Source of the DNA: PLanc-01 sp035342095
GTDB lineage: Bacteria; Planctomycetota; Phycisphaerae; Sedimentisphaerales; Anaerobacaceae
DNA: 64,000 nt
Reading direction: 5' to 3'
Assembly: GCA_035342095.1 (NCBI GenBank)
Contig: DAOQWL010000005.1
Location: forward strand, 1-64,000
How positions within the stretch are numbered: position 1 is the stretch's first letter; each line of letters starts with the position of its first letter. The position numbers and the translations under genes are program-made. Below the pieces are notes generated by a model. The model saw nothing but the letters and a program-made list of their open reading frames with translations. It had not been told where the DNA came from and made no database searches. Positions 1 through 8,718 of the stretch are shown one piece after another.

Positions 1-60
1 CCTTGCACGACCGCTTCGGGCGTGCCTGGATCACGAAAGCACGCAAGAACCGGATAAACC
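1..60 (-). repeat. dispersed repeat family A, copy 1
   Basis: These 60 bases match the reverse complement of 17397-17456 at 56 of 60 positions by eye. The shared core contains CGACCGCTTCGGG and ATCACGAAAGCACGCAAGAACC. A related but more diverged copy of the CGGTCGTGCA core lies at 3051-3108. All copies are outside recognisable genes. The element is cut by the window edge, so its full length is unknown. Confidence 0.7.
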
Positions 61-531
61 AGAGAACTGGAGTTGGTTCCGGCCGCAGGCCGCGCTGGCT
101 GAATCTGTGGCCGGAACCGTCCTCTCCTGATGAGACGGTTGACCGCGTTCCATCCGCAGACTACTCAGATTCCACAGCCCGGCCTTCGGCCGGAACCAAG
201 AGCTTCTATCGCTTTGCAGGGTGGCAGCGGAGAGGTTCTGGATTGGCCTGAACTCTCCGCTCTCCGCCGGTACCCCAAATGCGAAAAGCGTTTTCTTCCA
301 GATGCACACAAGGTTCAGCCGGCAAATGGTTTATGGATCGACCACAGAATCATCTGGAGAAGGTTTTCAGTTGTTGCGAGTTAGTAGCACAGATTCAGAA
401 TCAACCCAATCGACGAAATCGGCGGATGATCTTCTGCCGCCCTCCCCTCCTCAGCGTCCTTGCGTCTCTGCGCGAGCACGCCCTGCTCCGTCCGGCCTGA
501 TCGAGGCTCCACCCTCAACGCGATTTCTCAT
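61..531. other. intergenic stretch, no supported gene
   Basis: The open frames here lack a plausible ribosome-binding site or protein-like composition. The stretch contains the word GCGTCTCTGCGCGAG (about 463-478), resembling the arms of the inverted repeat at 24011-24088. It ends at the vapBC promoter. I see nothing else. Confidence 0.5.
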
Positions 532-561
532 TTGACACAGGCATCATTTTGTGCATATATT
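532..561 (+). promoter_or_regulatory. sigma70-type promoter of vapBC
   Basis: TTGACA at 532-537 and TATATT at 556-561 are separated by 18 bases. The expected transcription start is around 568, downstream of the first in-frame ATG at 567. That supports the ATG at 594 as the antitoxin start. Confidence 0.65.
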
Positions 562-577
562 GATGCATGAATGATGC
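541..577. promoter_or_regulatory. probable VapB operator (inverted repeat over the -10)
   Basis: GCATCAT at 541-547 is mirrored by ATGATGC at 571-577, with TGATGCATGA between them, so the arms flank the -10 box of the vapBC promoter. Type II antitoxins typically bind such repeats to repress their own operon. The binding itself is inferred. Confidence 0.5.
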
Positions 578-593
578 ATCTGGAGTGCACGAT

Positions 594-788
594 ATGAGAA
601 CGACGTTGAACGTAGATGACGGACTAGTCGCCAAGGCGTCCGAGCTGACGGGCATCGATGAAAAGACCTCGCTCGTTCGGATGGGCCTGGAAGCCCTGAT
701 CGCCCAGAAGAGCGCTCAGCGACTGGCGAAGCTCGGCGGCACGGAGAAGCGACTCCGCGTGCCCCGCCGACGCAGAGCACAGGGGTAG
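594..788 (+). CDS. vapB: VapB-family antitoxin
   Basis: A 64-residue antitoxin opening MRTTLNVDDGLVAKASELTG, which is the ribbon-helix-helix start usual in VapB proteins that pair with PIN-domain toxins. The N-terminal part should bind DNA and repress the operon. The basic tail (KRLRVPRRRRAQG) should wrap the toxin. I chose the ATG at 594 because TGGAG lies about 9 bases upstream and because the alternative ATG at 567 falls at the predicted transcription start inside the operator. The toxin gene begins 4 bases after the stop, the spacing expected of a translationally coupled pair. Size and order match the family; no defect is visible. Confidence 0.85.
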   Translation: MRTTLNVDDGLVAKASELTGIDEKTSLVRMGLEALIAQKSAQRLAKLGGTEKRLRVPRRRRAQG

Positions 789-792
789 GTGG

Positions 793-1149
793 ATGGTACT
801 GGTCGATACCTCCGTCTGGGTGGATCACTTCCGGCGGGGCCTGCCCGCGCTGGCCAAACAACTGGACGCCGACAAGGTCGTCTGCCATCCCTTCGTCGTG
901 GGCGAACTGGCGTGCGGCAATCTCAAGAACCGCCGGGAGATACTCGAACTGCTCCGGACGTTGTGCACCTGCCCTGTCGCCACCCATGAAGAGGCCCTCG
1001 CTTTCATCGAATCGAACCGCCTGATGGGCCTCGGCCTTGGTTACATCGACATCCACCTGCTCGTGTCCGCCAAGCTCGCCGCCCTGCCCCTCTGGACCCT
1101 CGACCGTTCGTTGGCATCTGTCGCCGCCCGCCTCAACATGGGCTGGTGA
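793..1149 (+). CDS. vapC: VapC toxin, PIN-domain ribonuclease
   Basis: A 118-residue PIN-domain protein. The acidic residues expected for a Mg-dependent ribonuclease are visible: D5 in VDTSVWVDH, the glutamate of GELACG near residue 38, the aspartate of GLGYIDIHLL near 85, and the one in TLDRSL near 102. VapC toxins cleave tRNA or rRNA when freed from VapB; the target here cannot be told. It follows vapB by 4 bases and shares its promoter. The C-terminus (LWTLDRSLASVAARLNMGW) closely resembles a detached fragment at 1584-1661, showing that a second vapC once lay nearby. Confidence 0.88.
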   Translation: MVLVDTSVWVDHFRRGLPALAKQLDADKVVCHPFVVGELACGNLKNRREILELLRTLCTCPVATHEEALAFIESNRLMGLGLGYIDIHLLVSAKLAALPLWTLDRSLASVAARLNMGW

Positions 1150-1185
1150 AACCGGTAGGCCAGGAGCACGCACGGAACCCACCCG

Positions 1186-1214
1186 TTGACGCCACCGACG
1201 CAATCTTCTATACT
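1186..1214 (+). promoter_or_regulatory. sigma70-type promoter of the second antitoxin
   Basis: TTGACG at 1186-1191 and TATACT at 1209-1214 are separated by 17 bases, 33 bases upstream of the antitoxin ATG at 1247. This is a near-consensus promoter. Confidence 0.6.
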
Positions 1215-1246
1215 CAGAGTGGCAGGAGCATTTGGAGTCAGGCAAA

Positions 1247-1480
1247 ATGAGCCCACAAACGGAACACGTCTTGAAAGAGGCCCTTCAACTCCCGCGGGAG
1301 GCGAGGGCCCTGATTGCCGAGAAGCTCCTGGAGAGTCTGGATCTCGACGAGCCTTTCGAAGTCAGTTCCGAGTGGCGTCAGGAGATCGCCCGACGATGCC
1401 GCGAGATCGACGAGGGCACAGTCGATTTGATCCCCGCCGATCAGGTCTTCAAAGAAGCCAACCAAGGTGTTCACAGATGA
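1247..1480 (+). CDS. addiction module antitoxin, RelB/TIGR02574-like
   Basis: A 77-residue protein opening MSPQTEHVLKEALQLPREAR and continuing with ALIAEKLLESLD. This helical pattern is typical of the small putative addiction-module component family (TIGR02574) that pairs with RelE/ParE toxins. I preferred the ATG at 1247 over an upstream TTG at 1232 because TTGGAG lies just before it at proper distance. The stop overlaps the start of a toxin remnant (ATGA at 1477-1480), the usual coupling. Since that toxin is broken, the antitoxin is probably an orphan. Confidence 0.7.
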   Translation: MSPQTEHVLKEALQLPREARALIAEKLLESLDLDEPFEVSSEWRQEIARRCREIDEGTVDLIPADQVFKEANQGVHR

Positions 1481-1582
1481 GACTCTGGTTTCATCCGGAG
1501 GCAAATCGAGATCGTTGGCGTCATGCATCTGCACCCAAAGCCGGGGTACTGGGAGCATCGGAACACACCTGCCGTCCCCTAA
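1477..1582 (+). pseudogene. ParE/RelE toxin remnant with internal deletion
   Basis: The ATG overlaps the antitoxin stop and encodes MRLWFHPEANRDR, a typical ParE/RelE N-terminus. About 30 bases later a different frame gives MHLHPKPGYWEHR up to a TAA at 1580-1582, matching the C-terminal signature of the same family (H-x-H-x-x-P-x-Y-W-x-x-R). The roughly 70 middle residues are missing and the two ends are out of frame, so no working toxin can be made. Confidence 0.6.
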
Positions 1583-1583
1583 G

Positions 1584-1661
1584 AGTCCGCGGCTCTGGAC
1601 CATCCACCGCACGCTGGCAGCCGTCGCCGCCCGGCTCAACATGGTCTGGCACAACGTGTAG
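1584..1661 (+). pseudogene. vapC 3-prime-end remnant
   Basis: The frame ending at 1661 encodes PRLWTIHRTLAAVAARLNMVW. It aligns with the last residues of the intact VapC upstream (PLWTLDRSLASVAARLNMGW). Only this C-terminal fragment remains, abutting the ParE remnant, and the catalytic aspartate of the TLDRS motif is changed to histidine. Confidence 0.6.
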
Positions 1662-1897
1662 GGTGGGGCTCGCCCTACCGCTCCCTCAGAATCTGACCTC
1701 GCAACCTCCCCATCTCGCAGGCCTTGAGGTCCCCATCACATTCAGCATCCCCGCCGCTCGAAGATTATCGTAAGGGATGACCCTCGGAGTCCCTGTCCTT
1801 GTCTGATGAACCTCTATTGCCGCTATCATAGCGGCGAGGAGGTTCTGCCTTTCATGCTAGCTGACCCCGCACCGTAGTTCTGCCCCCAGACCCCTTG

Positions 1898-2701
1898 TTA
1901 AATCGCCAATGTGACCACATCGTAGATGATACTTACCACAATCGGTACCACTATCAAGGTGATGACGCCTACTATTCGATTGCGCTGCAACTTCTCCAAC
2001 TTCAAATGCTCGCTTCCCAGATCGAGTTCGATGTTGGGCCACAGGCACAAAAGCCAGGAACGGATTTCAAATGCCCATAACATCCCGAGCATCCACCTGA
2101 TAAACCATCTCGCAATGTATAGAATCGGTAGGATCTTCGGAATAAGGACGCGCCAAGGAGAGTCCGGTGGTAGCTTGATAATTGAACCAACTCCCGAGTT
2201 GGTCGCGACCCAACCGAAAAGCATGTCAATACATAGCTGTGCCAATGCCCCCACGCCGAGCGCAATGCAGTGAAGGCCAATGGTCTTGTGCCTGCGAAAC
2301 CAAAAGGCCTGCGGGGGAGTTGCATCAATGGCTTCTTTCAGAGACATGTAGACGTCATTGACCCACTTCTCTTCCATGCCGGTAATCGTGCAGATATTGC
2401 CGTAACTGGAGCCTCCATGAGACAGCTCGAAATACACATCCCTCTCCAAGTGATAGTTCGAAAACGAGAATCTCAATTGAACTGGTCTCCCTGGGCTGCG
2501 GAGCACATCTTCGCTAACCACTTCGCAGGAGTCGCTTTCAATCGCAGTATTGTCAGAGAATTGCACCGAGAACATCGTTCTCGCTCGATGGTTGGACTTC
2601 TGCGCCAACGCCTGTTGCCTGTCAAGAATAGCGGCAATTCTCTTCAGGTCACCGAGAGCAAAGACTCTATCCTTGACCACAATCTTACGTGTTCGTTTCA
2701 T
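1898..2701 (-). CDS. unknown membrane protein
   Basis: A 267-residue protein I do not recognise. The N-terminal 120 residues are soluble and mixed in composition. Three hydrophobic stretches follow: GLHCIALGVGALAQLCIDML, a segment around PKILPILYIARWFIRWMLGM, and a strongly hydrophobic C-terminus IVGVITLIVVPIVVSIIYDV. It is therefore probably an inner-membrane protein with a cytoplasmic head. The DNA is visibly richer in A+T than most of the window, and the gene stands alone between a decayed toxin-antitoxin locus and a repeat-rich gap. That suggests accessory, possibly transferred, DNA. No function is proposed. Confidence 0.6.
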   Translation of the reverse strand: MKRTRKIVVKDRVFALGDLKRIAAILDRQQALAQKSNHRARTMFSVQFSDNTAIESDSCEVVSEDVLRSPGRPVQLRFSFSNYHLERDVYFELSHGGSSYGNICTITGMEEKWVNDVYMSLKEAIDATPPQAFWFRRHKTIGLHCIALGVGALAQLCIDMLFGWVATNSGVGSIIKLPPDSPWRVLIPKILPILYIARWFIRWMLGMLWAFEIRSWLLCLWPNIELDLGSEHLKLEKLQRNRIVGVITLIVVPIVVSIIYDVVTLAI

Positions 2702-3050
2702 GAGGATGGTCCCCTCGTCCTGTACAAGGGCTCACACCCACACGCCTGACAATCCTCACACAGATGCCTTGCGTATCTGGGGACATCATTCTCAATTCGA
2801 GACCAAATGGATACGCCGTCACCCGGCGTCGACAAATCCACGAACGCAGGGCTTCACCTGCCGCAATTCATGTCTTCTCCCAGCACTTCCCGTCTTCGGA
2901 CCAAGACATCTTCGGGTCTTGCAGGGCCCGTTCGTTCCTCGGTTACGGCTTTGTTGTAGGGCTGCGGCCAAGGACGTGTGAAGGGAAGAACCCCGTGAAA
3001 CGTCGTGGTGTCTATGCAGATTTCCGGATATGCTAAGTCTCGTCGGCAGC

Positions 3051-3108
3051 ACGCCCGAACCGGTCGTGCAGGGGACATTTGCCGCTTTGCGCCAATGGCA
3101 TGGTACGG
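3051..3108 (+). repeat. dispersed repeat family A, copy 2 (left part)
   Basis: The segment contains CCCGAACCGGTCGTGCAGGG and CGCCAATGGCATGG. It lines up with 17434-17490, which has CCCGAAGCGGTCGTGCAAGG and CACCAATAGCATGG. It is more diverged than the match between 1-60 and 17397-17456. Confidence 0.5.
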
Positions 3109-3155
3109 GGGGCAACGATGGGGGCAGGCCCGCTCAAGGCCGTGCACGGCACGCC

Positions 3156-3220
3156 TTTCATGCTGCTGGCAAAAAGCGGAAAATGCCCGCCGTGGAACAG
3201 CGGAATCCGGAGTAGAAGAA
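3156..3220 (+). repeat. dispersed repeat family A, copy 2 (right part)
   Basis: The segment contains TGCTGCTGGC, AAATGCCCGCCG and GCGGAATCCGGAG. It matches 17626-17690 (TACTGCTGGC, AAATGCCCGCCG, GCGGATTCCAGAG) in the same order and orientation. Left and right parts occur together at both loci, so they probably belong to one composite element. Confidence 0.5.
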
Positions 3221-3362
3221 CGGTGTGCATAGCACACCCTACCGCTGACGCCGGCTCCTGTCCCCCCTTTGCCTCCCACTGTGTCCCTCGGCGGCCTCTG
3301 TGGTTGGATGATCTGGATTCCCGCTTTCGTCTGCCCCTCGACGTCGTCGGGCAGGAAGGGGA

Positions 3363-4268
3363 TCACACGGAGCGCCGCCTGCCTGAGCTGATCACGAACT
3401 GGCCGGCCGAGCGGTCGTTGACGACGATCGTGAGCATCGTGTCTTCCTTGCAGCCCTTGAGGCAAGCTGCCCGGACGGCGGTGAGGTTCTCTCCGAATGC
3501 GGTGAAGGTGCGCTCCGAGCCGTCCTCCCGGGTATACACGCCGTGGGCATCGGGACCCTGCTGGTTGGTTCCCTTCCTGAGAAAGGACGGCTGGAGGTTG
3601 CCTTCAATCATGTACTTCGCGCCCTGCTCCGAAGCCAGCGTCGGACCGCCCTTGAGAATGGACTTCGCGATCTTCTCGCAGTCCGCCCGCTTGCCTCGGA
3701 TGCGGACTTTGACGCCGCGTTCGAGCGACTCGATGGTGACCTTCTGGCCGATGGCGGCGATGGCATCGGCGCCGGTGATCTTCTTGAATCCACCGGTCGG
3801 CGTTTCCGGGGCTGGCGTGGACTCGGGTTGCGGCGCCTGAGCCGTCGCCTCCGTCGCAACAGGCTCGCCCGGACGACGGAGCTCGCCGCGGAGGACGAGT
3901 CCGTGTTGCCCCTCTTCGGAGGTCACACTGCCGGGACGTCCAACGAAGTGCGCCACGCGATTCAGCAGCCTGCTCGGCGTGACGTCCAGCGGCACGAGCT
4001 TGAAGCGGCCGTCCGGTTTGCGATCGAGGAGGACCGTGCCGGTCTCCTCAGGCTCTCCGGCGTAGATCCCCCAGACGATGACCCTGTCGGCCTTCACGAC
4101 GGTGACAGGATCGCCGCGCGTGATCAGCGAGCAGAAGGTCTCCGCCAGTTCACGACTGGGACTCGTGATCCAGGCGTTGTTCTGCTCGATCAGCAGGAAC
4201 GCATGACGCTCGTTCAGCGGACGCATGAGCGCCGCTTTGCTCTGAGGTATCTTCCCCTTCTTTGCCAA
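3363..4268 (-). CDS. hypothetical protein
   Basis: About 301 residues if translation begins at the TTG at 4268, which has AAGGAG six bases upstream and gives MAKKGKIPQSKAALMRPLNE. The frame stays open further upstream but that part reads as low-complexity non-coding sequence. An ATG at 4226 is the other candidate. The protein has an N-terminal domain of about 150 residues, a Pro/Ala/Thr-rich linker (APQPESTPAPETPTGG), and a C-terminal domain rich in basic and beta-type segments. I see no signal peptide or membrane segment and do not recognise the family. It is divergent from the secreted protein at 4697. Confidence 0.55.
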   Translation of the reverse strand: MAKKGKIPQSKAALMRPLNERHAFLLIEQNNAWITSPSRELAETFCSLITRGDPVTVVKADRVIVWGIYAGEPEETGTVLLDRKPDGRFKLVPLDVTPSRLLNRVAHFVGRPGSVTSEEGQHGLVLRGELRRPGEPVATEATAQAPQPESTPAPETPTGGFKKITGADAIAAIGQKVTIESLERGVKVRIRGKRADCEKIAKSILKGGPTLASEQGAKYMIEGNLQPSFLRKGTNQQGPDAHGVYTREDGSERTFTAFGENLTAVRAACLKGCKEDTMLTIVVNDRSAGQFVISSGRRRSV

Positions 4269-4696
4269 GGTCTTCTCCTTCTTCCCGAGCTGTCTGAGGT
4301 CGAGCCCCACGCAGCTCCAGGAATATGCACCATCCACTCGACAGGCACTTGCGCCAACCGCGATTGGGCCCGAGCGTGGTCCCCGCGAACCGTCCGCGTG
4401 TCCTCGCCCGGGCTCTCGGCAGTATCCGCGTCGTGCAGGCCGCCGAAGAACCCCCAATGACTGACAGCAAAACCAACAACCGACGATACGGTAGATTGTA
4501 TCGCCAGGGGGCATCGAAAATCCAGGAAAAAGTGGAGACTGTGGCAGCGTGCAACGTCGTGCGCGGCGCGCGAACCCCAGGACGCAGGAGCTTGCTTTTT
4601 CGGTCGGGCGGGCTATGGTGGTGCGTCAGGTGAACGCTCCCGGCGTGAAACGTCAGTCAGCCGGGACGGCGCCTACAGGGATCTTGGAGGTGCGAA
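4269..4696. other. divergent intergenic region
   Basis: This lies between a leftward and a rightward gene. A weak promoter candidate for the rightward gene is TTGCTT at 4592-4597 with TATGGT at 4614-4619 (16-base spacer). The rest shows no recognisable feature. Confidence 0.3.
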
Positions 4697-5827
4697 ATGG
4701 AGAACATGCGTCTGCATGGAACGTGGTTCCCGGTCCTGCTGCTGGTCCTGGCGCAGGGATTGTCGACGATGCCGGCGCGTGGCGGCCAGGAGAGGGGCCG
4801 CGTGCCCGTCATCCACGTGACGGACCTGTTCCGCCCCCACAACGACCCGGACGATCACTGGGACCTGGCCTGCGTCTACGCGCTGGCCCATCGCGGCGAT
4901 GTCGATCTCAGGGGCGTCGTGATCGACTACCCGCCGGCAAACCACCCGGAGTGGAATCCCGACCTTGCGGCAGTCGCCCAGATGAATCGCATCACGGGAC
5001 TGGCGGTCCCCGTCGCGGTCGGAACACCGCACCCGATGAGGTCGCAAGACGATGCCCAGCCGGACGCCTCCCCCGCCGATCTTCAGGGCGTTCGCATGAT
5101 CCTCGATATCTTGCGGGCCGCCGACCGGCCCGTCGCGATCCACGTCATCGGGAACAGCCGAGACATCGCGGTCGCAGGCAGCAAAGCGCCGGACCTCTTT
5201 GCCGCCAAGTGCGCCGGTGTCTATCTCAACGCCGGCACAGGAGCGCCGAAGAAGGCGCCCGACGCCCGGCCGGAATACAACGTCACGCTCGACCGGTTCG
5301 CGTACGAAGCGGCCTTCGATCTGCCCTGCCCGGTCTACTGGATGCCCTGCTTCGAGACTCTGGACCGCACGGATTCATTCCGGCCCGCGGAGTTCGGGAC
5401 GTACTACCGGTTCCGCCAGGCGGACATCCTGCCGCACCTGTCGGGGAAGGTGCAGAGTTACTTCGCGTACATGTTCGCGAGGAAGACGGACCACAACTGG
5501 CTTGGCGTGCTCGAAGGCAAGCCGGATGAGGTTGTGCTGGCCGACCAGGGAGCGAAGGACCGGAACATGTGGTGTACGGCGGGCTTCTTCTACGCCGCCG
5601 GCTGCACGATCGCGCCCGACGGGACAACGCCCGGACGGGACGCAGGGAGCGAGAACGCCGTCTTCTCGTTCGATCCCATCCGGATCACGAGCATGGGTCC
5701 CGGCGGAATCGAATGGCAGCCCGATCCGCACGCCACACGTCGTTTCATCTTCCGCGTCCGCGACACGGAACACTACCGGTCGGCGGCCACCCAGGCGATG
5801 AAGTCGCTCCTCACGACGCTGCCGTGA
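4697..5827 (+). CDS. secreted nucleoside hydrolase-like protein
   Basis: A 376-residue protein with a signal peptide (hydrophobic WFPVLLLVLAQGLS, about residues 10-23), so it acts outside the cytoplasm. The mature N-terminus carries NDPDDHWDLACVYALAHRGD followed by LRGVVID. This resembles the Asp-rich metal and ribose-binding opening of inosine-uridine nucleoside hydrolases (DTDPGIDDALAL then GI-T), and VAIHVIGNSRDIA resembles a later strand of that fold. The match is by fold pattern and the metal motif is not canonical, so a different substrate is possible. The start at 4697 has GGAGG seven bases upstream. It appears to be a single-gene unit. Confidence 0.6.
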   Translation: MENMRLHGTWFPVLLLVLAQGLSTMPARGGQERGRVPVIHVTDLFRPHNDPDDHWDLACVYALAHRGDVDLRGVVIDYPPANHPEWNPDLAAVAQMNRITGLAVPVAVGTPHPMRSQDDAQPDASPADLQGVRMILDILRAADRPVAIHVIGNSRDIAVAGSKAPDLFAAKCAGVYLNAGTGAPKKAPDARPEYNVTLDRFAYEAAFDLPCPVYWMPCFETLDRTDSFRPAEFGTYYRFRQADILPHLSGKVQSYFAYMFARKTDHNWLGVLEGKPDEVVLADQGAKDRNMWCTAGFFYAAGCTIAPDGTTPGRDAGSENAVFSFDPIRITSMGPGGIEWQPDPHATRRFIFRVRDTEHYRSAATQAMKSLLTTLP

Positions 5828-6265
5828 GGCAAGAAAGACGGCGTGCACAATCCCCCCACTTCCTGGCCTCTGTGTTCTCCGATGTCGTCGCAGAGTCCCT
5901 TCGGTCCGCCTCTTCGCATTATCCGACTCGCGCACATGGAATCGACAGGATCGTCACCGCCATCCCGGGTTCCGCCAGATCGCAGGTTACTACCGCTAAA
6001 GTGCTGTCGTGCTCCGGCCGATCTCCCTTCTTACCCAGCACATGTTCATGGGATTGTTGATCTGCCCGGCTGAGAATGACGCCTGTTGTCTCGGCGGCAA
6101 CACCGAAACACTTCCCCAGCTCGGTGTCCATGAACAACGACTCGAGCCTTGGTGTGACCGAGGCTAGCAGTCCTGCCAGAGCCCTGCTCGGCTGCTTCAG
6201 TACCGTCGTCGGATGCATTCGGGATCAGGTATACTGCAACCACCCTTGCTGAAAGGGCGACCGCC
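5828..6265. other. intergenic region upstream of the chemoreceptor
   Basis: No gene is supported. A TATACT at 6231-6236 is a possible -10 for the chemoreceptor but has no matching -35. Nothing else stands out. Confidence 0.35.
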
Positions 6266-7879
6266 GTGAAGACATCATGGACCATCGGAAAGAAACTCTT
6301 TGTTTTGGCTGGGACATTTGCTGTAGGTTGGGCGGCTTTCGGAGTGTGTGCATTCACCACGCTGAACAAGGTCCGGGTCAACGGACCGATCTACCGTGAT
6401 ATCGTCCTGAACAAGGACCTTATAGCCGACATCCTGCCGCCTCCGGAGTACATCATAGAAGCATACCTGACCACCCTCCAGATGGTCGATGAGAAGGACC
6501 CCGACGAAGTGAAAGGCCTCGTCGAATGCGCCGCCAGATTGAGACAGGACTACGAGGCACGTCACGACTACTGGAAGGCGGAGCTCGCACCATGTGAGAT
6601 GAAGGACACCCTGCTTGGGGACTCGTATGAGCCGGCCATGCGGTTCTTCGATCTTCAGAACAAAGAACTGATCCCCGCTGTCATGCAGGGCGACCGCGAG
6701 AAAGCGGCCAGTCTGGCCCACGGCGAACTCAAGGCGCTGTATCAGCAGCACCGAGCCGCGATCGACAAGGTGGTGACAGCAGCGACACGCCAGGCTGAGC
6801 AAGGAGAGAGCAACGCCCGGGTCATGATCTCAAGAAGCACGTGGGCCATGGTCCTCACAGGGGCAGCCATTCTGAGCGCAGTGATGGTGCTTGCGATCGC
6901 GTTCACGCGTTCCATCACGAGACCGATCAACAGGATCATCGCCGGGCTGACGGCGGGCTCCGAACAGGTTGCGTCGGCCTCCAACCAGGTCTCTGCCGCT
7001 TCGCAGTCCCTCGCGGAAGGAACGACGGAGCAGGCCGCAAGTCTGGAAGAAACCTCTTCCAGCCTGGAAGAAATGAGTTCTATGACCAGACAGAACGCCG
7101 ACAACGCCCAGCAGGCCAACGCGCTCGCCGCAGAGGCCAGAAGTGCTGCAACAACCGGCGCGGAAGCCATGAACCGAATGAATACCGCGATCCAGGAGAT
7201 TCACAAGAGTTCCGACGACACCGGCAAGATCATCAAGGTCATCGATGAGATCGCCTTCCAGACCAACCTTCTGGCCCTCAATGCCGCGGTCGAGGCCGCG
7301 AGGGCAGGCGAAGCGGGCAAGGGGTTTGCCGTGGTCGCGGAAGAAGTGCGAAACCTTGCCATGCGATCGGCGGAAGCTGCCAAGAACACGGCAAGCATGA
7401 TCGAGGGATCGGTCAAGAACGCCGAGAACGGAGTGGATATCGCCAGTGAAGTCAGCAGAGTGCTCGACGAAATCGTCCGGAGCGTCGGCAGGACTACGGA
7501 CCTGGTTGGCGAAATTGCCGCCGCCAGTCAGGAGCAGGCGCAGGGCATCGATCAGGTCAATACGGCGGTTGCCCAGATGGACAAGGTCACCCAACGGAAT
7601 GCCGCTAACGCCGAGGAGTCGGCCAGTGCTTCGGAAGAACTCAGCGCCCAAGCCGAGAGCATGAGGGATGTGGTTGCCCAACTGGCAGACCTGGTTGGAA
7701 AGGCCCATGCAGAGATGTGCTCAGCAGGAACTGAAACGAATCGCCACTCTGTTCGCCCAAACATGGAGCATGAATTAGACTCCAGCAGAAAGCCAAAGTC
7801 GAGACCGTGCAGCTTCGGCAAATCTGACGAGGTGCTTCATGATATCGCTGGACTGATGGACAAACCTCTGAGGGCATAG
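6266..7879 (+). CDS. methyl-accepting chemotaxis protein
   Basis: A 537-residue transmembrane chemoreceptor. A first membrane helix (about 8-30) is followed by a 160-residue mostly helical periplasmic sensor of four-helix-bundle type and a second helix (about 193-213). A short HAMP-like region begins TRSITRPINRI. A long coiled coil then carries the conserved signalling tip EIAFQTNLLALNAAVEAARA (329-348), continuing GKGFAVVAEEVRNLA. The tip contacts CheA and CheW. The start is a GTG with AAAGGG eight bases before it. The last 60 residues are a polar tail without a recognisable CheR-binding pentapeptide. No che genes lie nearby, so the receptor depends on a distant array. Confidence 0.92.
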   Translation: MKTSWTIGKKLFVLAGTFAVGWAAFGVCAFTTLNKVRVNGPIYRDIVLNKDLIADILPPPEYIIEAYLTTLQMVDEKDPDEVKGLVECAARLRQDYEARHDYWKAELAPCEMKDTLLGDSYEPAMRFFDLQNKELIPAVMQGDREKAASLAHGELKALYQQHRAAIDKVVTAATRQAEQGESNARVMISRSTWAMVLTGAAILSAVMVLAIAFTRSITRPINRIIAGLTAGSEQVASASNQVSAASQSLAEGTTEQAASLEETSSSLEEMSSMTRQNADNAQQANALAAEARSAATTGAEAMNRMNTAIQEIHKSSDDTGKIIKVIDEIAFQTNLLALNAAVEAARAGEAGKGFAVVAEEVRNLAMRSAEAAKNTASMIEGSVKNAENGVDIASEVSRVLDEIVRSVGRTTDLVGEIAAASQEQAQGIDQVNTAVAQMDKVTQRNAANAEESASASEELSAQAESMRDVVAQLADLVGKAHAEMCSAGTETNRHSVRPNMEHELDSSRKPKSRPCSFGKSDEVLHDIAGLMDKPLRA

Positions 7880-7957
7880 AAGAAGCCCCGGCGGTCCCTC
7901 ATACGGCAGAGCCTGCTTTTCTCGCCATCGGCCCATCACGGCGTGTCGGCATGTCCC

Positions 7958-8518
7958 TCAGTCTTCACTCTTCCTGCCGGCTCGTCGCCTCCGGCCAGGC
8001 AGGATTTCCGCGTGCTCGTCGCAGAACTCCTTCCTGTCGCACGCCGGACAATGGGAACCGCGCCAGATCGCGTCGAATTGCTCCATGATCTCGCCCACGA
8101 TCGCGGGGTCATCCGTGACGATGCCCGACTCGAAGTTGCGCCGGTTCACACTCTTGGCGCCGATGCCGGCGCCGGTGAGGTTCGCGCTGCCCATGTAGGC
8201 GTACCGGCCGTCCACGACGGCGCACTTGATGTGCACGCGGGGACAGAGCATCCGCTCCAGGCCCTTCGCCAGATTCGGATAGCGGTCGAAGTCCCTGCGG
8301 AAGATCGGGCCGGGCTCCTTCGCATGGAGGAGGCGGACCTCCACGTTTCTCCCGATGAGGTTCGACAGGACCTCCAGGAACGGGACCATCTTGCCCTGCT
8401 TGTGCACGTGCAGGTCCTTGAGGTCCGCGGTGGCCAGCCAGAGCAACCGCCTGGCCTTGGGAATCGCTCCGCAAACCACTTCTTCGTAGATTTCTCTATC
8501 CGTGATGAACTTCAACAT
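7958..8518 (-). CDS. phospholipase D-like (single HKD) protein
   Basis: A 186-residue protein with one PLD-superfamily active-site motif, HIKCAVVDGRYAYMGSANLT (about 96-115), containing the expected H-x-K-x4-D and G-S-x-N residues. Family members with one motif work as dimers and include nucleases such as Nuc as well as phosphodiesterases. The C-terminus adds a possible metal-binding cluster (HCPACDRKEFCDEH). No signal peptide is seen, so it is probably cytoplasmic and more likely a nuclease-type than a lipase-type member. It lies 200 bases downstream of the HepT/MntA pair on the same strand, a typical accessory or defence neighbourhood. Confidence 0.75.
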   Translation of the reverse strand: MLKFITDREIYEEVVCGAIPKARRLLWLATADLKDLHVHKQGKMVPFLEVLSNLIGRNVEVRLLHAKEPGPIFRRDFDRYPNLAKGLERMLCPRVHIKCAVVDGRYAYMGSANLTGAGIGAKSVNRRNFESGIVTDDPAIVGEIMEQFDAIWRGSHCPACDRKEFCDEHAEILPGRRRRAGRKSED

Positions 8519-8718
8519 ACGCGTGCCGCCGTGTCGGATCGTGGGACAGATCCATATTCATCATGGTTCTTTCGACGAATCCCCAGAGGGTGTAGACACC
8601 GGCCTCTTGCCCCCACGTGCATGAGGCGCACGCCGCCGGATGGCTCGAACCGTAGCACAGAAGAATTCCACTGGGGGGCCTTCTCGCGGAGCGGCGAGCC
8701 CAAGAACAAGGCGCTCGC

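Larger units (their letters stand above)
2702..3362. other. repeat-bearing intergenic region
   Basis: No frame here has a convincing start or protein-like composition. The stretch carries the two diverged family A segments listed separately at 3051-3108 and 3156-3220. It separates two leftward genes of unknown function. Confidence 0.5.

Noticed and set aside
1811..1842. Hairpin CCGCTA-TCA-TAGCGG with outer CCTC/GAGG as a terminator
   Set aside because: There is no T-tract on either strand, so termination cannot be supported.
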